Shown: positions 52,972 through 63,382 of the stretch, in pieces
Position numbering within the stretch: the stretch's first letter is position 1
Layout: each line of letters opens with the position of its first letter
From: Pseudomonas sp. G34
Lineage (GTDB): Bacteria > Pseudomonadota > Gammaproteobacteria > Pseudomonadales > Pseudomonadaceae
Length of the DNA: 64,000 nucleotides
Reading direction: 5' to 3'
NCBI RefSeq assembly: GCF_031119625.1
Contig: NZ_JAVHZV010000016.1
Location: 124,001 to 188,000 of the forward strand
Program-made: the position numbers and the translations under genes
The notes under the pieces: model-generated
Told to the model about the DNA's origin: nothing
Database searches by the model: none
The model's input: only the letters and a program-made list of their open reading frames with translations

Positions 52972-54663
52972 ATGACTGAATTTCTGTTCGTTTTCGGCTT
53001 GGCCATCGTGCTGGGCTGGCCATTGGGTCGCTATCTGGCGGCCATCATGCGCGGCGCCCCGATGCGCGGTGATCGCCTATTCGCGGTCATCGAGCGCCCG
53101 CTCTACCGCCTGCTGGGTATTGATCCCGCCCAGGGCATGAGCTGGAAAACCTACGCCAGCGCGTTTCTGTTGAGCAACCTGATCCTCGGCCTGCTGGTCT
53201 GGATGCTGCTGATGAGCCAGCAATGGCTGCCACTCAACCCCAACGCGGCACCCAACATGCGCTGGGACCTGGCGCTGCACACCGCCGTGTCGTTTCTGAC
53301 CAACACCAACCAGCAGCACTACGCCGGGCAGGCGCAGCTTTCCTATCTATCGCAGATGACCGCCATCGTGGGCCTGCAGGTGATCACCCCGATGATGGGC
53401 CTGGCGCTGGTGGTGGCGACGCTGCGCGGGCTGTTCGGCGGCCGTCAGCAAACCGATCGCAGCCAACCAGCCGTTGTCGGCAACTTCTGGGCCGACCTGA
53501 TCCGCCCCACCATCCGCCTGTTCCTGCCGCTGTGCCTGCTGCTCTCGGTACTGCTCACCGCCCAGGGTGTTCCCGCCACGCTCGATGGCGGGCCAAAGGC
53601 CACGCCGCTCGATGGCGCTGCGCAGATGAGCGAGCAGAAAATTCCCCTCGGCCCGGTTGCCGCCATGGTCGCCGCCAAACAGCTGGGCACCAACGGCGGT
53701 GGCTGGTACGGCCCGAACAGCTCGGTGGCGCTGGAGAACCCGACGCCGGTGAGCAACCTGCTGCAAACCCTGGCGCTGATCCTGCTACCGGTGGCCATCG
53801 TCTTCATGGTCGGTGACTTTACCGGGCGGGCCCGGCTCAGCGCGCTGATCTTCGGCTGCATGCTGAGCATGTCGTTGATGTCCGCCGGCATTGCCCTGTG
53901 GTCCGAGGGCCATTCGGCGAGCAGCAGCGACATCGCCCTGATGGAGGGCAAGGAGGTGCGCTTCGGCGCCGATGCCTCGGCCCTGTGGGCCGCATTGACC
54001 ACCCAGACCAGCAACGGCTCGGTCAATTCCATGCACGACTCCCTGGCACCGCTGACCGGCATGGTGACCATCGCCAACATGCTGGTGAACGGCATCTGGG
54101 GCGGCATCGGCTGTGGCCTGCAGCAGTTTCTCGTGTACCTGCTGCTGAGCGTGTTCCTGGCCGGCCTGATGACCGGCCGCACCCCTGAGCTGCTGGGGCG
54201 CAAGATCGAAGCCCCGGAAGTCAAATGCCTGGCAGTACTGGTGCTGCTGCAGCCACTGGTGATCCTCGGCCTGAGCGCCGTCAGCCTGCTTTTCCCCGAA
54301 CTGACCGGCAACTCGAACCCCGGCGCCCACGCGATCAGCCAGGTGCTCTACGAGTACACCTCGGCCTTCGCCAATAACGGTTCGGGCTTCGAGGGCCTGG
54401 GCGATGCCAGCTACTGGTGGAACCTGAGCTGCGTGCTGGCCCTGATCCTGGGCCGCTACCCGGCGCTGATCCTGCCGCTGATCATCGCCGCGATGCTGGC
54501 ACGCAAACGGGTGACGCCCGAAGGCCCCGGCACCCTGCAGATCGAGACGCCGACCTTCGCCCTGACGCTGATGGCCATCATCGCCATTCTCACCCTGCTG
54601 CAATTCATGCCCGTGCTGGTGCTGGGGCCCGTGGCCGACCACCTGCAGTTCATCACCCGTTGA
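52972..54663 (+). CDS. kdpA: Potassium-transporting ATPase subunit A
   Basis: 563 residues, ten membrane segments, superfamily of K+ channels with four P-loops; the selectivity-filter regions are seen at SFLTNTNQQHYAGQ, KQLGTNGGGWYGPNS, TTQTSNGSVNSMHD and YTSAFANNGSGFEGL. It forms the K+ selectivity path of KdpFABC. ATG 52972 has AAGGA close by. First gene of the kdpABCDE operon; 12 bp to kdpB. No kdpF precedes it. Confidence 0.95.
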   Translation: MTEFLFVFGLAIVLGWPLGRYLAAIMRGAPMRGDRLFAVIERPLYRLLGIDPAQGMSWKTYASAFLLSNLILGLLVWMLLMSQQWLPLNPNAAPNMRWDLALHTAVSFLTNTNQQHYAGQAQLSYLSQMTAIVGLQVITPMMGLALVVATLRGLFGGRQQTDRSQPAVVGNFWADLIRPTIRLFLPLCLLLSVLLTAQGVPATLDGGPKATPLDGAAQMSEQKIPLGPVAAMVAAKQLGTNGGGWYGPNSSVALENPTPVSNLLQTLALILLPVAIVFMVGDFTGRARLSALIFGCMLSMSLMSAGIALWSEGHSASSSDIALMEGKEVRFGADASALWAALTTQTSNGSVNSMHDSLAPLTGMVTIANMLVNGIWGGIGCGLQQFLVYLLLSVFLAGLMTGRTPELLGRKIEAPEVKCLAVLVLLQPLVILGLSAVSLLFPELTGNSNPGAHAISQVLYEYTSAFANNGSGFEGLGDASYWWNLSCVLALILGRYPALILPLIIAAMLARKRVTPEGPGTLQIETPTFALTLMAIIAILTLLQFMPVLVLGPVADHLQFITR

Positions 54664-54675
54664 GGCTGATTTCAC

Positions 54676-56727
54676 ATGACTCAGATGACCCAACATTCCG
54701 TTAACGCCAAGCGCCCGGCCCTGCTTGACGCCGCCGGCGTGAAAAGCGCCGTGCTCGCGGCCTTCAGCAAGCTTGCGCCGAATAACGCGTTCAAGAACCC
54801 GGTGATGGCCGTGGTCTGGGTCGGCACGCTGCTCTGCGCCGTGCTGACCCTGCTGGGCAAGAGCACGCCTGCCATCGGCTGGAGCGTCACCCTGCTGCTG
54901 CTGGTCACGGTGCTGTTCGCCAACTTCGCCGAGGCCGTGGCCGAAGCCCGCGGACGCGGCCAGGCCGACTCGCTACGCAAGGCCCGCAAGGATCTCGTCG
55001 CCCGCCGCCTGAAAAGCCTGAACGAGCGCAGCGAGCCACAGCGCATCGCGGCCAGCGAACTGCGCCCGGGCGATCTGCTGATCGTCGCGCAAGGCGAAAT
55101 CATTCCCGCCGATGGCGAGATCATCGAGGGGCTGGCGAGCATCAACGAGTCGGCGGTCACCGGTGAATCCGCGCCGGTGCTGCGCGAGGCCGGTACCGAC
55201 CGCTCCGGCGTGATCGGTGGCACCAAGGTGCTGTCCGACCAGATCATCGTCGAGGTCACCGCCCAGCCGGGTAACAGCTTCCTGGATCGCATGATCGCCC
55301 TGGTCGAAGGCGCCAATCGACAGAAGACGCCCAACGAAATCGCCCTGGGCCTGTTGCTGACCACCATGACGCTGACCTTCCTGATCGTGGTGATCACCCT
55401 GCCCGCCATCGCCGCCTTCGTCGGTATCCAGATCGATCCGCTGCTGTTGATCGCGCTGCTGGTGTGCCTGATCCCGACCACCATCGGCGGCCTGTTGCCG
55501 GCCATCGGCATCGCCGGTATGAACCGCGCGCTGTCCGCCAACCTGTTGGCCAAGTCGGGCAAGGCCGTGGAAATCGCCGGTGACGTCGACGTCCTGCTGC
55601 TGGACAAGACCGGCACCATCACCCATGGCGACCGCCAAGCCACGCATTTCCATGCCCTGCCGGGCATGCAGCCAAGCCGCCTGCAGGAAGCTGCGCTGCT
55701 GTCGTCGCTGGCCGACCCGACCCCGGAAGGCAAGTCCATCGTCAAGCTGGCGCGCCAGAACGGCGTGAGCGATGAAGCGCCCAAGGACGCCACTTTCATT
55801 CCCTTCAGCGCGCAGAGTCGTCTGTCCGGCCTTGACATGCTCGACGGCCGGAGCATTCGCAAAGGCGCGATCGATGCCATTCGCCGCCACGTGCTGGCGG
55901 TGTCCGGCTCGGTGCCGCCGCAGCTACAGGAATTGGTCGATCAGGTGGCACGCAAGGGCGCCACGCCGCTGGTGGTCGCCGACGGTCGCCAGGTGCTCGG
56001 CGTCATCGAACTCAGCGACGTGGTCAAGCATGGCATCAAGGAGAAGTTCGCCAAGCTGCGGGCCATGGGTATCCGCACCGTGATGATCACCGGTGACAAC
56101 CCCCTCACCGCTGCGGCCATCGCCGCCGAGGCGGGCGTCGATGACTACATCGCCGAAGCCCGCCCGGAAGACAAGCTGGCGCGTATCCGCCAGGAGCAGG
56201 AGCGCGGCCACCTGGTGGCCATGGTCGGTGATGGCACCAACGATGCGCCGGCACTGGCCCAGGCCGATGTCGGCCTGGCCATGAACTCGGGCACCCAGGC
56301 CGCCAAGGAAGCGGGCAACATGGTCGACCTGGACTCGGATCCAGCCAAGCTGCTGGCCGTGGTGGAGGTGGGCAAGCAGCAATTGATCACGCGCGGCGCG
56401 CTGACCACCTTCTCCCTGGCCAACGACGTGTCCAAGTACTTCGCCATCCTGCCTGCCCTGTTCGCGGGAGCGATTCCAGCCTTGGCCGGGCTCAACCTGA
56501 TGCAGCTGTCCAGCCCGACCAATGCGGTGCTTTCGGCACTGATCTTCAACGCCCTGATCATTCCGCTGCTGATTCCGCTGGCCATGCGCGGGGTACGCGT
56601 ACGGGCAGCCAATGCCACGGCGCTGCTGCGTCGCAACATGCTGATCTACGGGGTAGGCGGCGTATTGCTGCCGTTTCCGGCCATCAAACTGATCGACATG
56701 CTGCTGTCGGCAAGCATCGGCGTTTAG
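54676..56727 (+). CDS. kdpB: Potassium-transporting ATPase subunit B (P-type ATPase)
   Basis: 683 residues. Actuator motif TGESAP, phosphorylated Asp310 in DKTGT, nucleotide-binding [15 protein letters not shown], and hinge [18 protein letters not shown]. It couples ATP hydrolysis to K+ uptake with KdpA. Length is normal. 12 bp after kdpA and 22 bp before kdpC. Confidence 0.96.
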   Translation: MTQMTQHSVNAKRPALLDAAGVKSAVLAAFSKLAPNNAFKNPVMAVVWVGTLLCAVLTLLGKSTPAIGWSVTLLLLVTVLFANFAEAVAEARGRGQADSLRKARKDLVARRLKSLNERSEPQRIAASELRPGDLLIVAQGEIIPADGEIIEGLASINESAVTGESAPVLREAGTDRSGVIGGTKVLSDQIIVEVTAQPGNSFLDRMIALVEGANRQKTPNEIALGLLLTTMTLTFLIVVITLPAIAAFVGIQIDPLLLIALLVCLIPTTIGGLLPAIGIAGMNRALSANLLAKSGKAVEIAGDVDVLLLDKTGTITHGDRQATHFHALPGMQPSRLQEAALLSSLADPTPEGKSIVKLARQNGVSDEAPKDATFIPFSAQSRLSGLDMLDGRSIRKGAIDAIRRHVLAVSGSVPPQLQELVDQVARKGATPLVVADGRQVLGVIELSDVVKHGIKEKFAKLRAMGIRTVMITGDNPLTAAAIAAEAGVDDYIAEARPEDKLARIRQEQERGHLVAMVGDGTNDAPALAQADVGLAMNSGTQAAKEAGNMVDLDSDPAKLLAVVEVGKQQLITRGALTTFSLANDVSKYFAILPALFAGAIPALAGLNLMQLSSPTNAVLSALIFNALIIPLLIPLAMRGVRVRAANATALLRRNMLIYGVGGVLLPFPAIKLIDMLLSASIGV

Positions 56728-56749
56728 ACGACTACATTGGGTGAACGAT

Positions 56750-57343
56750 ATGACGAATGAAACGACTGCGCCCCTGGGCAATCTGCTGCGTCCAGCCTGC
56801 GTCTTGGCATTGATCGGTTTGCTGGGCTTCGGCCTGAGCTATTCGCTGGTCTCCACAGGCATCGGCAACAGCCTGTTCCCCCAGCAGGCGAGCGGCAGCA
56901 TCATCGAGCGCAACGGCACCATCATCGGTTCCGCGTGGGTGGCTCAGCCATTCGCTAGCCCAGGTTATTTCAGGGCGCGTCCCTCTGCAGCCGGCTATGA
57001 TCCGATGGCCATGGCCGGCAGCAACCAGGCCCGCAGCAACCCTGCCATGCGCCAACGCATCGACGAGCAGCGCGCCGTGACCGCCGGCCAGGAGGGCGTC
57101 GATCCGCACGCTGTACCTGGCGATCTGCTTACCCAGTCTGGCAGCGGCATGGACCCGCATATCAGCCCCGAGGCAGCGCAGATCCAGGTCGCTCGTGTGG
57201 CGCGTGAACGCGGCATGCCGCAAAGCCAGGTACAAACCTTCGTGGCAACCTACACGGAGGGGCCTAAATGGGGGCTGTTCGGGCAGCCACGGGTCAATGT
57301 GCTGCGGCTCAACCTGGCACTCGACGACGCCAGGAGCAGGTAA
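56750..57343 (+). CDS. kdpC: Potassium-transporting ATPase subunit C
   Basis: 197 residues with one N-terminal membrane helix (ACVLALIGLLGFGLSYSLVSTGIG) and the conserved GSIIERNGTIIGSAWVAQPF and GSGMDPHISPEAAQIQVARVA segments. Stabilises the KdpAB complex. ATG 56750 was chosen; a GTG nine bases upstream is possible. Five bases before kdpD. Confidence 0.95.
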   Translation: MTNETTAPLGNLLRPACVLALIGLLGFGLSYSLVSTGIGNSLFPQQASGSIIERNGTIIGSAWVAQPFASPGYFRARPSAAGYDPMAMAGSNQARSNPAMRQRIDEQRAVTAGQEGVDPHAVPGDLLTQSGSGMDPHISPEAAQIQVARVARERGMPQSQVQTFVATYTEGPKWGLFGQPRVNVLRLNLALDDARSR

Positions 57344-57348
57344 CGGGT

Positions 57349-60021
57349 ATGCAGGAAAACCGTGAAGCACGTGCCGATGCCCTGGCCGGTGAACTGCGCC
57401 GGCAGGGCAGCGGCCACCTGACGCTGTTTCTGGGAGCGGCGCCTGGTGTCGGCAAAACCTACGCCATGCTTTCCCGCGCCCGGGAGCTGCGCCAACAAGG
57501 TGTCGACCTGGTAATCGGCGTGGTGGAAACCCACGGCCGTAGTGAAACGGCGGCGCTGCTCGATGGCCACGAGCTGATCGCACGCCGCCAGGTCGAGTAC
57601 CAGGGGCACAGGCTGGACGAGATGGATCTGGACGCCATCGTGCAGCGCCGCCCACGCATCGTCCTGGTCGACGAGCTGGCCCATCGCAATGCCCCAGGCA
57701 GCCGCCACGAACGGCGCTGGCAGGACGTGCTGGAGCTGCTGGACAACGGCATCGACGTCTACAGCACGGTCAACATCCAGCACCTGGAAAGCCTCAATGA
57801 CATCGTGCACCGCATCACCGGCATCCGGGTCAGCGAGACGGTGCCCGATGCGCTACTCGACCGTCTGCGCGACATCCGCCTGGTCGACCTGCCGCCGGGC
57901 GAGCTGATCGAGCGCCTGCACCAGGGCAAGATTTACCTGCCCGACATGGCCGAACAGGCGCTGCAGAGCTTCTTCTCGGCGCCCAACCTGGCGGCGCTGC
58001 GCGAACTGGCCATGCAGACGGCTGCTGACCACATCGAGGATCACCTGCGCGAATCGCAAACCGCGCAGGGCATCAGTGGCTTTGCCTTGCGCCGCCGGGT
58101 ACTGGTCGCCATCGATGGCAGCGGCAACTCGGAATACCTCGTGCGTGCCGGCAGACGCATTGCCGAACGCCGTGACGCGCCCTGGAGCGTGGTCACGGTG
58201 CAGCGCGCCGGCCGTATCGACTCGGCCAGGCAGGCCGAACTCGACCGTGCCTTCGTCCTGGCGCGTAATCTGGGCGCCGACACACAGGTGCTGCATGGCA
58301 ATGCCATCGCCGATACGCTTCTCGACCACGCCGCCCACGATGGGGTGTCCACCCTGGTGGTCGGGCGCAGCCGTGAGCGGCCCATCGCCCGCATGTTCAA
58401 CCGTACCCTGACCCAGCGCCTGCTGCAGCACGGCGCCCATTACGAACTGGTCATCGTCAGCTCTGCCCAGGCCCGTGCCAAGGCCCGCGCGCGCCAGCGC
58501 CCCAGTGTGTCGGCGCGCTGGCTGTCCTGGCGGGATGCGACGTACGCGTGCACCGCCGCGGCCATCGCTACCGGGTTGGCCTGGATGGCCGAGCAATGGG
58601 TCGGCCTGGCCGACCTGTCGATGATCTTCATCGTCGCCGTGGTCATGGTCGCGGCGCGCACCCGCATGACCGCCGCCGTGCTGGCGGCGATACTTTGTTT
58701 TCTGGCTTACAACTTCTTCTTCATCGAGCCGCGCTACACCCTGTACATCTCCGCGCCCTGGGGCATCACCACGGTGTTGCTGTTCCTGGTGGCGGCGCTG
58801 GTGGCGGGGCGCCTGGCCGCGCAGCTGCGCATGCAGATCCTGGCCCTGCGCGCCGCCAACAACCAGGCCTCCGTGCTGCATCACCTGGGCCGGCAACTGA
58901 ACGCCGCGGCGGACCTCACCCAGGTGCTGCAGGCCGGGCGCAGCTGCCTGGAGCGCTCGTTCGGCGCCCTGGTCACCGTCAAGGTCGGCGAGCGCCAGGA
59001 AAACTCGCCCGACGTGCAGCTGGCGCAGATCGACAAGGCCGCCGCCGACTGGGCGCGGCTCCATGGCCAAGCCGCCGGCCGCTACACCGACACCCTGGCT
59101 GGTGCGCGCTGGTGGTGCCTGCCGCTGTTGGGCAACGATGAAGTGATCGGCGTCGTCGGCCTGCTGCACGACGCCCCGCTCAAGCAACTGCCCACGCAGA
59201 GTCGTCGTCTGGCCGAGGCCATCTGCGAGGACATCGCCCAGGCCGCACTGCGCGCCACACTGGTGGCCGACCTGGAAACCGCCCGGGTCAATAACGAGAC
59301 CGAGCGCTTGCGCTCCGCCCTGCTGTCCTCGGTGTCCCATGACCTGCGCTCGCCGCTGGCGGCGATGATGGGCTCGGCCAGCAGCCTGATCGACTACGCC
59401 GACGCCATGAGCGAAGAGGACCGTGTCAGCCTGCTGCAGACCATCCAGCTCGAAGGTGAGCGCCTGGACCGCTACATCCAGAACCTGCTGGACATGACCC
59501 GGCTCGGCCACGAGGGACTGACCCTGCACCGCGACTGGATCGGCGTCGACGAGCTGGTCGGCTCGGCGGCCGGGCGCCTGCATCGCTACCGTCCGCAGGT
59601 GCGCATCGACCTGCATCTGGACAGCGACCTGCCGCCGCTCTGGGTACACCCGGCGCTGGTCGAGCAAAGCCTGTTCAACGTGCTGGAAAACGCCGCCAAG
59701 TTCTCACCGCCCGGCGAGAGCATCGACATCTTCGCCCGCCAGGTCGACGGCAAGCTGCAACTGGACGTGCAGGATCGCGGCCCGGGGATCGCCGAGCACG
59801 AGCGCAGCCGCATCTTCGACATGTTCTACAGCATCGAGCGCGGCGATAGCGGCAAACAGGGCACCGGCCTGGGCCTGACCATCGCGCAGGGCATGATCGG
59901 CGCCCACGGTGGCGTGGTCAGCGCCTTTGCCGGCGAGGGCGGGCGCGGTACGCTGATCCGCCTGAGCATTCCGCTGACCGAGCCGGATGCACCACAGCAG
60001 GTGATCGACAGTGGCGATTGA
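57349..60021 (+). CDS. kdpD: Sensor histidine kinase KdpD
   Basis: 890 residues from ATG 57349. KdpD domain with Walker A GAAPGVGKT (29-37) and LVDELAHRNAPGSRHERRW, then a Usp domain (about 250-375, VLVAIDGSGNSEYLVRAG). Four membrane helices lie near 405-500, followed by a GAF-like part. HisKA has His664 (SVSHDLRSPLAAMMGSASSL), and the ATPase domain has NVLENAAKFSPPG. It senses K+ limitation and phosphorylates KdpE. It overlaps kdpE by 11 bp. Confidence 0.95.
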   Translation: MQENREARADALAGELRRQGSGHLTLFLGAAPGVGKTYAMLSRARELRQQGVDLVIGVVETHGRSETAALLDGHELIARRQVEYQGHRLDEMDLDAIVQRRPRIVLVDELAHRNAPGSRHERRWQDVLELLDNGIDVYSTVNIQHLESLNDIVHRITGIRVSETVPDALLDRLRDIRLVDLPPGELIERLHQGKIYLPDMAEQALQSFFSAPNLAALRELAMQTAADHIEDHLRESQTAQGISGFALRRRVLVAIDGSGNSEYLVRAGRRIAERRDAPWSVVTVQRAGRIDSARQAELDRAFVLARNLGADTQVLHGNAIADTLLDHAAHDGVSTLVVGRSRERPIARMFNRTLTQRLLQHGAHYELVIVSSAQARAKARARQRPSVSARWLSWRDATYACTAAAIATGLAWMAEQWVGLADLSMIFIVAVVMVAARTRMTAAVLAAILCFLAYNFFFIEPRYTLYISAPWGITTVLLFLVAALVAGRLAAQLRMQILALRAANNQASVLHHLGRQLNAAADLTQVLQAGRSCLERSFGALVTVKVGERQENSPDVQLAQIDKAAADWARLHGQAAGRYTDTLAGARWWCLPLLGNDEVIGVVGLLHDAPLKQLPTQSRRLAEAICEDIAQAALRATLVADLETARVNNETERLRSALLSSVSHDLRSPLAAMMGSASSLIDYADAMSEEDRVSLLQTIQLEGERLDRYIQNLLDMTRLGHEGLTLHRDWIGVDELVGSAAGRLHRYRPQVRIDLHLDSDLPPLWVHPALVEQSLFNVLENAAKFSPPGESIDIFARQVDGKLQLDVQDRGPGIAEHERSRIFDMFYSIERGDSGKQGTGLGLTIAQGMIGAHGGVVSAFAGEGGRGTLIRLSIPLTEPDAPQQVIDSGD

Positions 60022-60721
60022 ACCCTCCTCCACCCAGGCACGCATCCTGGTCATCGACGACGAACCGCAAATCAGGCGCCTGCTGGACATCAGCCTTCGC
60101 GCCCAGGGCTACGAGGTTCGCCAGGCGGAAGACGGCCACAGCGGCCTGCAGAGCCTGGCCCAGGATGGCGCCGACCTGATCCTGCTGGACATCGGGCTGC
60201 CGGACATGGATGGCCATCAGGTGCTGCAGCAGCTACGTGGATGGAGCGCAGTGCCGGTCATCATGCTCACCGTGCGCGATGCCGAAACGGAAAAGGTGGC
60301 GGCCCTCGACGCCGGCGCCAACGACTACGTGACGAAGCCGTTCGGCACCCGCGAGTTGATGGCGCGTATCCGCGTGCTGCTGCGCCACAACGATGCGCAA
60401 AAGAGCGTGGCCACCGTCTACGACGATGGTGTGCTGCACATCGACCTGGGCCGTCGCGACGTGCTGCTGCGTGGCGAACGCCTGCAACTGGCGCGCAAGG
60501 AATATGCGCTGCTGGCCCTGCTGCTGAAGAACAGCGGTCGGGTGGTGACCCAGCCGCAGATCCTGCGCGAGATCTGGGGCAAGGCGCACGACGACGATCT
60601 GCATTACGTGCGGGTGCTGGTCGGCAAGCTGCGCCAGCGGCTGGGTGACAACGCCGCAGCGCCGCGCTGGCTGGCAACCGAGCCGGGGGTGGGCTTGCGA
60701 TTCATCGCGCAACCGGCCTAG
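60011..60721 (+). CDS. kdpE: Response regulator KdpE
   Basis: 236 residues, GTG start at 60011 inside the kdpD 3' end. Receiver with DDE acid cluster, Asp60 (LILLDIGLPDMDG) and Lys in NDYVTKPFGTRE. OmpR-type winged helix (ARKEYALLALLLKNSGRVV, YVRVLVGKLRQRLGD). Activates kdpABC transcription under K+ limitation. Last gene of the operon. Confidence 0.94.
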   Translation: MAIEPSSTQARILVIDDEPQIRRLLDISLRAQGYEVRQAEDGHSGLQSLAQDGADLILLDIGLPDMDGHQVLQQLRGWSAVPVIMLTVRDAETEKVAALDAGANDYVTKPFGTRELMARIRVLLRHNDAQKSVATVYDDGVLHIDLGRRDVLLRGERLQLARKEYALLALLLKNSGRVVTQPQILREIWGKAHDDDLHYVRVLVGKLRQRLGDNAAAPRWLATEPGVGLRFIAQPA

Positions 60722-60798
60722 CCAGGCCTGCGCCCTGCTCTGCCAGCAAGCCCCTCGCGCGCACGACCGTCGTCGATCGGCGCGTTGGCAAACGGCGG

Positions 60799-61298
60799 CT
60801 AAAGGGGTTTCGTCAAAGGCGCGTAGCTGCGCCTGTATAGACGGTTGCCTGCCAGTTTCAACAGGATGGCACGGCCACAGCCAGGTAGCCGGCGCAGCTT
60901 GTCCCGCGCGACGCATTGCTGTTGCACCCAGTCGACGCGAGGCTTGCGTCGGCGCGTGTATTCGGCGAGCGCCTCGCCGATGCTCGAGGCGCTGCCAAGG
61001 GTTTCAGCCAGGACCAGCGCATCTTCCATCGCCATCCCGGCCCCCTCCGCCATGCTCGGGGACGAGGCATGCGCCGCATCGCCGATCAGGTAGCAATCGG
61101 CATGGCAAGCGCTGCAATCGAGCCCAGCAACCCCGGGGCCTGCAAGGCCCGGGCGGCATTACCCGGCAGGTAGAGGCCAGTCCCGGCTTGTGGAACATCA
61201 GCCCTGTGTTCGATCAGGTCGGCGCCAAAGCCCTGCAGTTGCAGGGCCCTGGCCACGGCCAGGCCGGCGATACCGCCGCCCACTATCAATACTCTCAT
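60799..61298 (-). pseudogene. FAD-dependent monooxygenase with large internal deletion and frameshift
   Basis: The 5' part (61086-61298) encodes a dinucleotide-binding start MRVLIVGGGIAGLAVARALQLQG and about 65 residues typical of PHBH-type monooxygenases, then hits a stop. The 3' part (from about 61084 in another frame) resumes with YLIGDAAHASSPSMAEGAGMAMEDALVL, the GD motif of the same family, and runs to 60799. About 200-230 residues that should lie between are gone. Both a deletion and a frameshift are present, so no functional FAD/substrate fold can form. Confidence 0.85.
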
Positions 61299-61402
61299 CC
61301 GGATACTCGTTCTCTGCTATGGCGGTGACGATAGCACCCTGCGTCGCGCGGATGAGGCCTGCTACTCCGCCGCCCACGCGAGGCAAAACTGCCGCTGCGG
61401 CG

Positions 61403-63247
61403 CTAGATATCCAGTGACACCGCCAGATTCAAGCCATGTTGGCGTTCATCGTCAGCGTGTCGGTAGCTGTAGCTGCCGCGCAGTGACAGGCCGTCACCGA
61501 GGCGCTGGCTGACACCAAAGTGGCCGCGCAGGCTGCGGTCATCCGGGCGATGGCCAGGCAGTTCGAAGTCGATCCCCGGCAGGCTGTTCAGCGACATGCG
61601 CAGCTCGGTGGGGTCATCCTCGTATTCGCGCTCCACTGCCAGCTCGCCGAACAACCGGGTCTGCGGGCTCAGGTCGTACAGCCCCTGCAGACCGGCCCCC
61701 AGGCGCCTGGACTTGCGCGTCTGGTCGTCGAAGCCCAGAGCAGTGGAACGCTGGCCTTTCTCGCGATACCCGTGCACATCGATGTGCACGTAGTCGGCGC
61801 TGATGAAGGGGCTCAGGTGCCACTGGCTGCCTGGCTGGGCGATGTCGTAGCCGATACGGCCGCTGACGGCCCACAGCGTACCCTCGGTGTCACCCTTCTC
61901 CGCATTGGTGGCCGGGCCGGCGGCGAACTTGCGTTTCAGGTCGTCGTATTGCAGGCGCCCGGCGCTGGCCGAGAGGTCGCCCCACCAGCGATCGCGCTGG
62001 TACTGGGCGAACGCCGTGCCGATGTAGCTGCGCAGGTTGTAATCGGAATCCGCCGCGCCGGCCTCGAGATTCTGCTCCTGCAGCCCGGCCGCCAGGCCAA
62101 CCCGCCAGGCCTCATCGAGGCGATAGCTGGCGCCGAAGTTGAGGCTGTAGCCATTGCCATCGGCATTGCCGCCGTAGCGGTCATAGTCCAGCCGTTGGCC
62201 GCCTCCGTTGACGAAGGTGCGCCACTGACCGACCGCCTGCCAGGCTTGCCAATCCGCCAGCCATTGGGCGCGCAGCTGATCCTGATGGCCACGCAGGGTA
62301 CCCAGGGCCATTTCCGGCAACAGGGTGACTTCCCAGGGGGCGGCCAGTAACGAGTAGGCGTAGTCGGCAATCAGGCGCTGGCCGGCAATCGTCGGGTGAA
62401 CGCCGTCGTTGAACAGCAATTTCGTCGGGTCCGGTGTGCTGCCATTGAGCCCGAAGATCGGGTTGGGGTTGCTGCAACCGGCGAAGCAGGTGCCGATTAG
62501 CGTGGCGCGATCGGCCACCAGGCCGTAGCGGCCAGGATCACCGACCACTTCGGCGAGGTAGAGCGGCATGTTCAAGGCAATCACATTGGCGTCCAGGGTT
62601 GCCAATTGACTCACCAGCTCGCTGTTGAAGGCTGCGCCCAATGCGCTGACCTGCCCCTGCAGCGGGCTGCCGAAAAAGTTCGGCGTCAAGCCGAGGTCCG
62701 GCAGCACCCACACCATGATGTAGCGCGCGCCCGCCTGTTGCAGCGCCTCGGCGCTGTCCACCAGGCGCCCCGCTGCGGCCTGCGCGCTGGGCCCATCGAT
62801 GACCTGAAACTGCAGGAAGTCGTTGCCGCCGCCCGTCAGGTAGTACAAGGCGTTGGGGTCGGCTCGGCCACCCGTGGACTGCAGATAACCGCCGGGCCCG
62901 GTGATGGCACCGAGGATCTGATCGGTTCGGTAGCCGCCGACCGCCCAGTTGTTGCCACCGTCCACGGTATTGGCCGAGCCCAGGCCGGGGCCCGGCAGCC
63001 CGAGTGCATTGCCCAGCAGCATGGGTGACACCTCACCGAATACTTCACCACTGCCATCCTGGTAGGTCGGGCCGGTACGGTTGGTGAAACGAGTGGTCGC
63101 ACCTGCCGGGCCATCGGCATCGGCAAACCACCCGGCATCACTGAGGCTGTCACCAAGTACGTAGAGGCCGCTGTATGGCGCGGCACAAAGGGAGCTGGCA
63201 CTGGCCAGCAGACAGGCAGCCGCGAGCGGCGTGAGGAAGGGTTGCAT
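61403..63247 (-). CDS. estA: GDSL-family autotransporter esterase
   Basis: 614 residues from ATG 63247 (AAAGGA upstream). Signal peptide about 1-22. The passenger is a GDSL hydrolase: GDSLSD (nucleophile Ser34), GGNNWAVGG, TGGGNDF and catalytic DGVHPT. The C-terminal part, about 330-614, is an autotransporter beta-barrel of alternating strands ending LNLAVSLDI. P. aeruginosa EstA is anchored in the outer membrane and affects rhamnolipid production and motility. The last residue is Ile rather than the usual Phe. Confidence 0.92.
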   Translation of the reverse strand: MQPFLTPLAAACLLASASSLCAAPYSGLYVLGDSLSDAGWFADADGPAGATTRFTNRTGPTYQDGSGEVFGEVSPMLLGNALGLPGPGLGSANTVDGGNNWAVGGYRTDQILGAITGPGGYLQSTGGRADPNALYYLTGGGNDFLQFQVIDGPSAQAAAGRLVDSAEALQQAGARYIMVWVLPDLGLTPNFFGSPLQGQVSALGAAFNSELVSQLATLDANVIALNMPLYLAEVVGDPGRYGLVADRATLIGTCFAGCSNPNPIFGLNGSTPDPTKLLFNDGVHPTIAGQRLIADYAYSLLAAPWEVTLLPEMALGTLRGHQDQLRAQWLADWQAWQAVGQWRTFVNGGGQRLDYDRYGGNADGNGYSLNFGASYRLDEAWRVGLAAGLQEQNLEAGAADSDYNLRSYIGTAFAQYQRDRWWGDLSASAGRLQYDDLKRKFAAGPATNAEKGDTEGTLWAVSGRIGYDIAQPGSQWHLSPFISADYVHIDVHGYREKGQRSTALGFDDQTRKSRRLGAGLQGLYDLSPQTRLFGELAVEREYEDDPTELRMSLNSLPGIDFELPGHRPDDRSLRGHFGVSQRLGDGLSLRGSYSYRHADDERQHGLNLAVSLDI

Positions 63248-63331
63248 GGCAAGTCCTTTTATTATTGGAGTGAACCGCTCGACAAATGTAGCCAGTGTTC
63301 GATGCAAGCGCAGCCTGATGGATAAAAACGA

Positions 63332-63367
63332 AAACGCCGCCGTTACCTGGCGGTAACGGCGGCGTTT
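63332..63367 (-). terminator. Rho-independent terminator after purC
   Basis: Perfect 16-bp stem AAACGCCGCCGTTACC / GGTAACGGCGGCGTTT with a 4-base loop, then T-rich sequence on the minus strand. Lies 15 bp past the purC stop and before estA. Confidence 0.85.
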
Positions 63368-63382
63368 GCTGGCAATACGTGA

